From Chloroflexota bacterium (GTDB lineage Bacteria > Chloroflexota > UBA6077), in the NCBI GenBank assembly GCA_021845945.1, contig JAJZRD010000097.1:1-12614 (forward strand): a stretch of DNA of 12,614 bases, written 5' to 3'. A program made the position numbers and the translations under genes. Positions 1 to 6,006 of the stretch are shown here, in pieces. The notes beneath the pieces are model-generated. The model made no database searches. It saw only the letters and a program-made list of their open reading frames with translations, and had not been told where the DNA came from. Each line of letters begins with the position of its first letter. Position 1 is the stretch's first letter.

Positions 1-2610
1 AAGGCCCGCGCGGAGTCGACGCCGGTGGAGGCGGAGCGGCAGAAGGCCGCCTCGGAGCTGCGGTTTCTCCAGTCCCAGCTCGATCGGGTCTCGAGCGAAC
101 GGCAGACGGCAGTCTCCCGAAGGTCGGAGCTACAGGAGCGGCGAAACCACCTGGAGCGGGAGCTGCGCAAGGCCGAGGCGGTGCGGGGCGAGAGCCTCAA
201 GGCTGCACAGGAGGCCACGGAGCGGCTGGCGGGGCTGGAGGAGCAGGTCGCTTCCGCCCAGGCGGGGGTGAAGCGGCTGCGGGCAGAGCTGGCCGAGGTG
301 GAGGCCCGCCGCCAGGAGGCCCAATCCAGGCAGAAGAGCCTGGCCACCCAGCTGGAGGCGGCCCGAAAAGAGGAGAGGCAGGCCTGGGAGCGGGACAACG
401 ACCTGGGGAACCGTCTCTCCATGCTGCAGTCGCTGAGGGAGGAGCACAGGGGCATTCCCTCTGGCGCGAAGGAGCTCCTGGAGGCCAAGCTGCCCGGGAT
501 CCGGGGGACCCTGGCCACGATGATGCGTGTGCCGGCGGAGTACGTCACGGCGGTGGGCGCCGCCCTGGGCGGGGCCCAGGGCTACGTGGTCTCCGACGGC
601 TTCCGGGAGGGGCTGGAGGCCCTCCAGTTCCTGGCGAAGCGGAAGGGGCGGGCGACCATCGCGCCGCTGCGGCTGGAGAAGAGGGACTCCCCCGAGAAGC
701 TGGTGGCCGAGTTCCGCTCCCGCTTGAAGGAGCTGGCGGAGGGCATCACCTTCCACGGTCTGGCGGCCGACCTGGTTTCCTGCCCCGAGGAGGCCCGAGA
801 GCTGGCGGCCCGCTATCTGGGTCTCAGCCTGGTGGTGGAGGGGATGTCCGATGCCCTGGAGCTGTACCAGCGCCTCGCCAACCTGTCCGATGGCCGCATC
901 CCCTTCCAGGTGGTGACCCGGGATGGGCGGTTGCTGCGAGCCAGGGGCGATCTGGCCAGCTCCCAGAATGGGGAGAAGGACGGCGGGCTGCTGGCCCGGG
1001 AGACGGAGCTATCGTCGCTATCGGAGTCGGCGGAGAAGGCCCGCGCCCGGCTGGCCGAGGCCAAGGGCAGGGTAGCCCAGTTGGAGACGGCCCAGGCGGA
1101 GCTGTCCCGGGAGGGCAACGCCACGACGGCCGAGGCGTCGAAGCTGCAGAAAGAGATCGAGAAGCAGAGCGCGGCCGTGGCGGAACTGTCCTCCCAGTTG
1201 GCGAAGCAGGAGGCGGCCATCGAGTGGCACCGATCCAGGGCCGCGGCGGCGGAGCAGGAGACGGCCCAGAGCCGGCAGCGGCTGGCGAAAACCGAAGAGG
1301 AGCAGACGGCGGCCGCCACTCGGGAATCGGAGGTGCAGGCCAGGACCGATCAGCTGCGGGAGGATCTGACGGCCCAGCAGTCGCTGGTGGGTGAGATCAA
1401 CGGGCGGCTCTCCCGCTTCCAGTCGGAGCTGTCCGCGGCGCAGAGCCGCCTTCGAGAGCTGGATGCCAGGAGGTCGGCCCTGTCAGAGGCGCTGAAGCGG
1501 GCCGAGGAGCGGGTGCGGCGGCAGGAGGAGAGGGCTTCCCAGCTCTCGGGGGCACTGACCCAGCTGTCCGAGGGGCCGGAGATCAGCTTTCCGGCCTCCA
1601 TGATGGAGGAGTTGGAGACCACCGAGAAGCTGGTGGCCGGGCAATCGACCCAGGTGGCTCAGCTGCGGGAGAGCAGCAACGCGGCAGAGGCGGAGTTGGC
1701 CTCCCTCTCCGATGACCTGGAGGCGGCCCGAGAGGAGCTGGCCGATCTTCGATCCAGGGGCCAGCGAGGCTCGGTGGAGCTGCTGGCCCTGATTCGAGAG
1801 GCCGCTCACGACTCTGGGCTGGAGATGGTGCAAGAGGCCGGGGAGTCCGACACGACGCTGGAAGGGCTGCTGGGGATGGCCGACCAGATGGTCGAGTTTC
1901 TGAGCGGCTCTCTGGCGGAGATGCCGGTGGACGGCTTCCCGGAAACCCTGGCGGCGGCGACGCAGAAGGTGGAGGTCCTACGGCGGGAGCTTCAATCCCT
2001 CGGCACGATCAATGCGGAGGCGCCCGAGGAGTACCGGCTTCTCTCGGAGCGGCACGCCTTCCTGACCACCCAGTTGGAGGACCTGACCCAGGCCGGACGC
2101 ACCCTGAGGAAGGCGATCGAAGAGCTGCGGGAGGTCATGGGCAACCGTTTCCAGGAGACCTTCGAGCTGGTCAACGACGAGTTCAGCCGCTGCTTCTCCA
2201 TCCTGTTCGGCGGAGGCAGCGCCAGGCTGGCGCTTACTCAGCCCGACCAGCCCTTGGAGGGGGGCGTAGAGGTAATGGCCACCCCACCGGGCAAGAAGGG
2301 GGGCAGCCTGCTGGGATTGTCGGGCGGGGAGAGGGCGCTCACGGCGGTGGCCCTCCTCTTCGCCCTCATGAAGGTGAACCCCAGTCCCTTCTGCCTGCTG
2401 GACGAGGTGGACGCCGCCCTGGATGAATCCAACGTCAAGAGGTTCTGCGACATGATTCAGAGCCTCACGGAGAGCAGCCAGTTCCTGATGATCACCCACA
2501 ACCGGACCAGCATGGAGGCTGCCAGCGTCCTGTACGGCGTTTCCATGGCGGCCGACTCCACCTCGAGGGTGATGTCCTTGAGACTGGATGCCGGGGAGGG
2601 CGAGGGTTGA
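1..2610 (+). CDS. smc: Chromosome segregation SMC protein, 5'-truncated by the window
   Basis: This is the C-terminal 869 residues of an SMC ATPase, the core of the bacterial condensin that compacts and segregates chromosomes with ScpA and ScpB. The frame is open from base 1, so the gene starts upstream, and the N-terminal Walker A head half is missing. A first Glu/Arg/Gln-rich coiled coil covers about in-window residues 1-140. The hinge follows at about 145-260 (GIPSGAKELLEAKLPGIRG, then GAALGGAQGYVVSD). A second long coiled coil runs to about 660, with a short break near 520-530. The C-terminal ATPase head has the ABC signature LSGGE at 773-777, Walker B FCLLDEVDAALDE at 797-809 and the H-loop ITHNR at 831-835. 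All catalytic residues expected in this half are present, so the gene looks functional. Codon use favours GAG, CTG and GCG. The only rival would be another long coiled-coil ABC ATPase such as RecN or SbcC, but the hinge and head sequences fit SMC best. Confidence 0.95.
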   Translation, partial: KARAESTPVEAERQKAASELRFLQSQLDRVSSERQTAVSRRSELQERRNHLERELRKAEAVRGESLKAAQEATERLAGLEEQVASAQAGVKRLRAELAEVEARRQEAQSRQKSLATQLEAARKEERQAWERDNDLGNRLSMLQSLREEHRGIPSGAKELLEAKLPGIRGTLATMMRVPAEYVTAVGAALGGAQGYVVSDGFREGLEALQFLAKRKGRATIAPLRLEKRDSPEKLVAEFRSRLKELAEGITFHGLAADLVSCPEEARELAARYLGLSLVVEGMSDALELYQRLANLSDGRIPFQVVTRDGRLLRARGDLASSQNGEKDGGLLARETELSSLSESAEKARARLAEAKGRVAQLETAQAELSREGNATTAEASKLQKEIEKQSAAVAELSSQLAKQEAAIEWHRSRAAAAEQETAQSRQRLAKTEEEQTAAATRESEVQARTDQLREDLTAQQSLVGEINGRLSRFQSELSAAQSRLRELDARRSALSEALKRAEERVRRQEERASQLSGALTQLSEGPEISFPASMMEELETTEKLVAGQSTQVAQLRESSNAAEAELASLSDDLEAAREELADLRSRGQRGSVELLALIREAAHDSGLEMVQEAGESDTTLEGLLGMADQMVEFLSGSLAEMPVDGFPETLAAATQKVEVLRRELQSLGTINAEAPEEYRLLSERHAFLTTQLEDLTQAGRTLRKAIEELREVMGNRFQETFELVNDEFSRCFSILFGGGSARLALTQPDQPLEGGVEVMATPPGKKGGSLLGLSGGERALTAVALLFALMKVNPSPFCLLDEVDAALDESNVKRFCDMIQSLTESSQFLMITHNRTSMEAASVLYGVSMAADSTSRVMSLRLDAGEGEG

Positions 2611-2645
2611 TTTGAGGGCGGTGGGGGAGAGGCAACGCTGTCGCC

Positions 2646-2664
2646 CGGGCACGAGGGGTGCCCG
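2646..2664 (+). terminator. Weak hairpin after smc
   Basis: A 7-bp perfect stem (CGGGCAC / GTGCCCG) with a 5-base loop lies 36 bases after the smc stop codon. It has no T tract behind it, so it is only a candidate transcription end or mRNA-stabilising structure. The rest of 2611-2845 shows no supportable gene on either strand. Confidence 0.25.
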
Positions 2665-2845
2665 TGTTCTGCCCGGTTATCGACCCATGGACGGGAGGAG
2701 GGAGTGCCTAGAACTACAGCAGCACTTATCGGGTGCATTTCGTCGTTCTTCGCCTCGCGGTAGGCAGGACCGCTTCCTGTGGATCTGGTAGACAGAAGCA
2801 GCGAGCTGGCCGGGCCCACCGCGTCCGTCCCATCTTCGGCCGGCT

Positions 2846-2877
2846 TTTCAGCCGCCGTCGCCGCCACCTTCCATCGC
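2846..2877 (-). repeat. 32-bp perfect direct repeat, copy 1
   Basis: These 32 bases are identical to 3513-3544 and in the same orientation. Each copy lies downstream, on the minus strand, of a copy of the helix-turn-helix gene (2902-3063 and 3636-3842). The two copies therefore look like landmarks of a duplicated unit rather than isolated repeats. The repeat contains a complete mini-ORF (2848-2874). Confidence 0.9.
2848..2874 (-). other. Mini-ORF MEGGGDGG, copy 1 (possible leader peptide)
   Basis: This is an 8-codon ORF, ATG to TGA, on the minus strand. A GGAGG Shine-Dalgarno (complement of 2882-2886) sits 7 bases before the ATG. The ORF is identical to the second copy at 3515-3541, which also has a GGAGG at nearly the same spacing although the bases between differ. 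No downstream gene is recognisable for this copy. The same bases also lie inside a longer open frame that reads RWKVAATAAE, so the mini-ORF may instead be an accident of a conserved coding or structural segment. Confidence 0.3.
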
Positions 2878-2901
2878 AGTCCCTCCAGCATCCCGAACTT
2901 G

Positions 2902-3063
2902 TCATACACCATGGCAACAAGACGCCCGCCAAGTGGTGACCCAGTCCCGGCCTACCTTGGTTGCCTTGATCTTCCCAGTTCTGCATAGCCTTGTCAGGAA
3001 TCCGGTGCTGAGTCCACTTCAGGCCGCCGCCTCGTTGAGCGAGATCAGCCGCTCTTCTTCCAA
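2902..3063 (-). pseudogene. Decayed copy of the helix-turn-helix gene
   Basis: Read from a TTG at 3063, this stretch translates as LEEERLISLNEAAA, a TGA stop at codon 15, then continues in the same frame with LTRLCRTGKIKATKVGRDWVTT before ending at a stop at 2902. It matches the intact gene at 3636-3842 along its first 44 or so codons (MEEERLISLKEAAA ... RTGRLEAKKMGRDWFTT) without any frameshift. The match is lost after WVTT/WFTT, so the last third is missing or scrambled. The first 14 codons differ by only two bases from the intact copy. An internal restart is not evident. It is a nonsense-inactivated paralogue, best explained by local tandem duplication followed by decay. Confidence 0.8.
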
Positions 3064-3100
3064 CGGGCCCCTGGTTCACTCTAGAGCTGAGGGTATTATG
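3022..3100 (-). repeat. 79-bp imperfect direct repeat: promoter-leader-start of the HTH unit, copy 1
   Basis: This aligns without gaps to 3801-3879. The first 37 bases are a -10-like hexamer (CATAAT here, TATAAT in the other copy) and the untranslated leader, with 28 of 37 identical. The next 42 bases are the first 14 codons, with 40 of 42 identical. The coding part is better conserved than the leader, which suggests that the two copies diverged for some time under selection for the protein before this copy broke. Confidence 0.85.
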
Positions 3101-3281
3101 GCGGGGAACGACGGGCTAGACGAGGGCGAGAGCGACATTGACGATCCGGAGAAGGCCTGTGCCAGCCCGCGTAAAGGGGGCAGGGGAACGTTATCGCGTC
3201 TGCGGGATGCTGGCTTGGAGACCCGCGGAAGGCTTCCACATCCAGATGCAGCGTCGTCTCGGCGTTCGAGGGTACCCCCGT

Positions 3282-3479
3282 CTACGAGCGCTCGGAGCTT
3301 GACCGATCTGCCTCTTGCTCGACTCGATTCAGTATGTCGCGTACCGCCTCCCATATCACCTGGTCCAACCCCACTCCACGACGCATGGCGGCTTCTAGAG
3401 CCGCATCGAACCAATCGTAGCACGACGGGTCTCCGTTCCTTAGAGACCTGTAGAGCCTCTTGGCTACTGTGTTCTCCAT
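3282..3479 (-). CDS. Small hypothetical protein, 65 residues
   Basis: I do not recognise this protein. It begins MENTVAKRLYRSLRNGDPSC and continues with two likely amphipathic helices (YDWFDAALEAAMRRG, then LDQVIWEAVRDILNRVEQ). It is soluble and has no signal peptide, membrane segment or cysteine cluster. I chose the ATG at 3479 because GGAGGCGGAG lies 10-20 bases upstream. An in-frame TTG at 3599 would add 40 residues, but that extension is Arg/Gly-rich, runs through the palindrome and the mini-ORF in another frame, and looks non-coding. A strong promoter (3611-3639) points at it with a leader of about 125 bases. No homologue could be found in the decayed unit to the left. The protein could be a partner of the upstream helix-turn-helix protein, but only position suggests this. 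Confidence 0.5.
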   Translation of the reverse strand: MENTVAKRLYRSLRNGDPSCYDWFDAALEAAMRRGVGLDQVIWEAVRDILNRVEQEADRSSSERS

Positions 3480-3512
3480 GGCTCTTCTCCGCCTCCGTTC
3501 ACAACCGCCCGC

Positions 3513-3544
3513 TTTCAGCCGCCGTCGCCGCCACCTTCCATCGC
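3513..3544 (-). repeat. 32-bp perfect direct repeat, copy 2
   Basis: Identical to 2846-2877. This copy lies in the leader between the promoter at 3611-3639 and the 65-residue ORF. It is 298 bases from the start codon of its helix-turn-helix gene, against 186 bases in the other copy, so the units differ by insertions or deletions. Confidence 0.9.
3515..3541 (-). other. Mini-ORF MEGGGDGG, copy 2 (possible leader peptide)
   Basis: An 8-codon ORF with GGAGG (complement of 3548-3552) 6 bases before its ATG. It lies downstream of the promoter at 3611-3639 and ends 35 bases before the start of the 65-residue ORF. That is the position of an upstream leader ORF. Six of its eight codons are Gly or Asp. 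Translation is not shown. Confidence 0.35.
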
Positions 3545-3590
3545 GATCCTCCCGAATCCCGGGCTCTTGAAGCCCCAGCGCAAACAAAAC

Positions 3591-3608
3591 GGCCGCCAAT
3601 TGGCGGCC
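3591..3608. promoter_or_regulatory. 18-bp perfect palindrome, operator or terminator stem
   Basis: GGCCGCCAATTGGCGGCC is perfectly self-complementary. It starts three bases past the -10 box of the minus-strand promoter at 3611-3639, so it covers the predicted transcription start. That is a typical operator position. As RNA on the minus strand it could fold as a 7-bp stem with an AATT loop, and it is followed by GTTTTGTTTG. It could therefore also end transcripts of the helix-turn-helix gene. The sequence alone does not decide between the two. Confidence 0.6.
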
Positions 3609-3610
3609 AT

Positions 3611-3639
3611 ACTATAATGCCCAGCCATTGCAGTGTCAA
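3611..3639 (-). promoter_or_regulatory. Sigma70-type promoter for the 65-residue ORF
   Basis: On the minus strand a perfect TTGACA (-35, 3634-3639) and TATAGT (-10, 3611-3616) are separated by exactly 17 bases. The -35 box contains the TGA stop codon of the helix-turn-helix gene. Start would fall near 3603-3605, inside the palindrome. This is the best promoter match I found in the window. Confidence 0.65.
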
Positions 3640-3842
3640 CTGCGCTTGTACTTATACGGGTCCTTGCTCCGCAGCTCAGGGTTTGACAGGTATGCGGCCA
3701 CGGCCTCGGCTGTCGTGAACCAGTCGCGCCCCATCTTCTTAGCTTCGAGGCGGCCTGTTCTGGCCAGAAGCTGGAGATGGGATTGACTGATCCTGAACCG
3801 GGCCGCCGCCTCCTTGAGCGAAATCAGCCGCTCTTCTTCCAA
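3636..3842 (-). CDS. Helix-turn-helix (excisionase/MerR-like) DNA-binding protein
   Basis: A 68-residue protein with the short winged-helix fold seen in excisionase-type and MerR-type N-terminal domains. LISLKEAAARFRISQSHLQLLARTG (residues 6-30) is the helix-turn-helix, followed by the basic wing LEAKKMGRDWFTT and a helix AEAVAAYL, with a Lys/Arg-rich tail. Such proteins bind DNA alone and act as excision factors or small regulators. The start is a TTG with AAGGGG a few bases upstream; no nearby ATG is in frame. It is divergent from mod, with about 210 bases between start codons. A decayed paralogue lies at 2902-3063. It might regulate itself, the 65-residue ORF, or the divergent restriction operon; none of this is shown. 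Confidence 0.75.
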   Translation of the reverse strand: MEEERLISLKEAAARFRISQSHLQLLARTGRLEAKKMGRDWFTTAEAVAAYLSNPELRSKDPYKYKRS

Positions 3843-3879
3843 CGGCCCCTTGGCCTACTCCAAAGCTGAGGGCATTATA
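3801..3879 (-). repeat. 79-bp imperfect direct repeat: promoter-leader-start of the HTH unit, copy 2
   Basis: The functional-looking partner of 3022-3100, containing TATAAT, the leader and the first 14 codons of the intact helix-turn-helix gene. It marks the right-hand boundary of similarity between the two units; upstream of TATAAT the copies no longer align. Confidence 0.85.
3874..3879 (-). promoter_or_regulatory. -10 box of the helix-turn-helix gene
   Basis: A consensus TATAAT on the minus strand, about 31 bases before the TTG start. The hexamer 17 bases further upstream (CTCGCA) is a poor -35, so activator help or a weak promoter is likely. The decayed copy has CATAAT in the same place. 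Confidence 0.4.
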
Positions 3880-4052
3880 GACCAAGATCAATAGTCTGCG
3901 AGCCCCCCAGGAGTAGACACACGCTGTCCCTGGATGTATCGTTGCATCTACAGCCAGATAGGCCACGCGAGTAATCGAAGCGCGTGCACCGAATCTTGAC
4001 GAGCGTCTCCTCAACTGATTCTCCAATGAACAGCCTGAGTCAGGAGATGGCT

Positions 4053-6005
4053 ATGACCGAGCTCATCTGGGAAGGCAAGTACGACAAGGACGGCCGCAAG
4101 GTCGCTCCTCTGCGCGCTGCCCTCCCCTTCCAAACCGTCGAGACCGTCAACGAGTCCGCCCAGGAGCGCCAGCGCGCCCTCGACTTCTTCAGCATGGGCC
4201 GCGACCCCGAGTGGCGCAACCGTCTCATTTGGGGCGACAAGAAGTACGTCCTCCCCTCTCTCCTGGACGAGTTCGCTGGCAAGGTGGATCTCATTTACAT
4301 CGACCCACCCTTCGACACCGGCGCCGACTTCTCCTTCCGAGCCGAGGTGGGCGGCGCGGGTTTCATCAAGGAACCCAGCATCATCGAGCAAAAGGCGTAT
4401 CGCGATACCTGGGGGCGCGGTCTTGAATCATACCTGCAGTGGCTGTACGAATCGTTGCTCCTCTTACGCGACCTCCTGAATGAATCGGGAAGTATCTACA
4501 TCCACATCGGCCACAATATGTCCCACTACGCCAAGGTGCTTCTTGACGAAGTGTTCGGCAACAGCAACTACATAAACGAGATTATATGGAAGAGACAGAC
4601 GGCCCATAGCGACGCCAGACAGGGCTCCAGCCATTACGGACGTGTGCACGACTGCCTGCTGTTCTACTCGAAATCCCAGACCTACGTGTGGAACCAGTCC
4701 CACACTCCCCACGATGAGAAGTACCTGGAAACACACTATCGCTCGATTGAACCGGACACAGACAGACGATATGAACTGGCCGACATGACGGCTCCGGGGG
4801 GAGCATCCAGAGGAAACCCGTACTACGAGTTCCTCGGTGTTACGAAGTACTGGCGATACAGCAGGGAGCGGATGCAACAACTCTACGAAGAGGGTCGCAT
4901 CGTCCAGCCCAGTCCAGGGGCGGTGCCACGCTACAAGCGTTACCTTGACGAAATGCAGGGCAACCCTCTGCAATCCATCTGGACCGACCTCAATCCCATC
5001 AACTCGCAGGCCATTGAGGCCGCCGGCTACCCAACCCAGAAACCAGAAGCGCTCCTCGATCGCATCATCAAGGCATCCTCCAACGATGGCGACCTCGTGC
5101 TCGATTGCTTTTGCGGGTCCGGCACCACTCCTGTCATCGCCGAAAAGCTCGGCCGCCGCTGGATTGCCGCCGACCTCGGCCGCTTCGCAATCCACACCAC
5201 CCGCAAACGACTCCTCTCCATCCCGGACGTCGAGCCCTTCGTCGTCCAGAACCTCGGCAAGTACGAGCGCCAACTCTGGCAGGCCGCCGAGTTCGGCGAG
5301 TCCGCAGAAAACCGGCAACTCGCCTACCGCCGCTTCATCCTGGACCTCTACAGGGCCCAGCCCGTCACCGGCTACTCCTGGCTCCATGGCGTCAGGGCGG
5401 GCCGAATGGTCCACGTCGGGTCGGTGGACTCCCCGGTCAGCCCGGCGGACGTCGCCAACATCGCCGCCGAGTTCCGCAGAGCCACCGGCTCCGGCTCCGG
5501 TGCCCCAACCACCAACGCCGTCGACGTCCTCGGCTGGGACTTCGCCTTCGAGCTCAACGAGGTCGCCAAGCAGCAGGCGGCCCTCGCCAACATCAACATG
5601 CGCTTCGTCCGCATCCCCCGCGAGGTGCTGGAGAAGCGCGCCGTCGAGCAGGGCGACATTCGCTTCTTCGAGCTAGCCGCCCTTTCCCTCGACACCCGGG
5701 TGAGCGGCCGCTGCGTGTCCCTAACCCTGACCGACTTCGTCATTCCCCTGGATGACGTGCCGGAGGACGTCCAGCGTGCGATCACCAGTTGGACCCAGTG
5801 GATAGACTACTGGGCGGTCGATTGGGACAACCGCTCGGACACCTTCCACAACCAGTGGCAGAGCTACCGCACCCGCCAGAAGCGCGACCTGGAGCTGTCA
5901 GCCGACCACACCTACGACCAGCCCGGCAGCTACACGGTCATGGTCAAGGTCATAGACATCCTCGGCAACGACACCACCAAGACCCTGTCGGTAGAGGTGC
6001 ATTGA
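4053..6005 (+). CDS. Type III restriction-modification DNA methyltransferase subunit (Mod)
   Basis: A 650-residue beta-class amino-methyltransferase that would transfer methyl groups from S-adenosylmethionine to a base amino group in its recognition site. The catalytic motif DPPF (84-87, within IYIDPPFDTG) precedes the cofactor motif DCFCGSGTT (351-359); this order defines the beta class. The target-recognition segment lies between them, at about 150-330. The C-terminus, about 619-650, reads HTYDQPGSYTVMVKVIDI and so on, resembling a PKD or Ig-like beta-sandwich, which is odd for a methyltransferase but may be a family trait. I chose ATG 4053 because AGGAG (4042-4046) sits 6 bases upstream. 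ATG 4047 and 4026 and GTG 3984 are in frame but lack good spacing. The stop is one base before the helicase gene, so the two are co-translated. Codon use and GC drop in about 4430-5000 compared with both flanks. Confidence 0.88.
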   Translation: MTELIWEGKYDKDGRKVAPLRAALPFQTVETVNESAQERQRALDFFSMGRDPEWRNRLIWGDKKYVLPSLLDEFAGKVDLIYIDPPFDTGADFSFRAEVGGAGFIKEPSIIEQKAYRDTWGRGLESYLQWLYESLLLLRDLLNESGSIYIHIGHNMSHYAKVLLDEVFGNSNYINEIIWKRQTAHSDARQGSSHYGRVHDCLLFYSKSQTYVWNQSHTPHDEKYLETHYRSIEPDTDRRYELADMTAPGGASRGNPYYEFLGVTKYWRYSRERMQQLYEEGRIVQPSPGAVPRYKRYLDEMQGNPLQSIWTDLNPINSQAIEAAGYPTQKPEALLDRIIKASSNDGDLVLDCFCGSGTTPVIAEKLGRRWIAADLGRFAIHTTRKRLLSIPDVEPFVVQNLGKYERQLWQAAEFGESAENRQLAYRRFILDLYRAQPVTGYSWLHGVRAGRMVHVGSVDSPVSPADVANIAAEFRRATGSGSGAPTTNAVDVLGWDFAFELNEVAKQQAALANINMRFVRIPREVLEKRAVEQGDIRFFELAALSLDTRVSGRCVSLTLTDFVIPLDDVPEDVQRAITSWTQWIDYWAVDWDNRSDTFHNQWQSYRTRQKRDLELSADHTYDQPGSYTVMVKVIDILGNDTTKTLSVEVH

Positions 6006-6006
6006 G

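Noticed and set aside
3480..3599. N-terminal extension of the 65-residue ORF from a TTG at 3599
   Set aside because: It begins at the palindrome over the predicted transcription start, is Arg/Gly-rich, and lacks a ribosome binding site, while the ATG at 3479 has one.
2933..3718. A long plus-strand open frame of 261 codons
   Set aside because: It is antisense to the HTH pseudogene, the 65-residue ORF and the end of the intact HTH gene. Its translation is low-complexity Ser/Pro/Arg with no recognisable fold and no good ribosome binding site.
2846..3879. CRISPR array
   Set aside because: The repeats occur only twice, are hundreds of bases apart and belong to a duplicated gene unit. There are no regular spacers and no cas genes.
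3961..4024. TTGACG at 3996-4001 as a mod promoter
   Set aside because: No acceptable -10 hexamer is found at 15-19 bases downstream, so the mod promoter is left unassigned.
3984..4052. Upstream start for mod at GTG 3984 or ATG 4026
   Set aside because: Neither has a proper ribosome binding site. AGGAG is ideally spaced for the ATG at 4053, and the extra residues look unlike the rest of the protein.
5105..5755. Long Arg/Pro-rich alternative frames within mod and res
   Set aside because: They are shadow frames of GC-rich genes with strong third-position GC. The real frames carry complete enzyme motifs.
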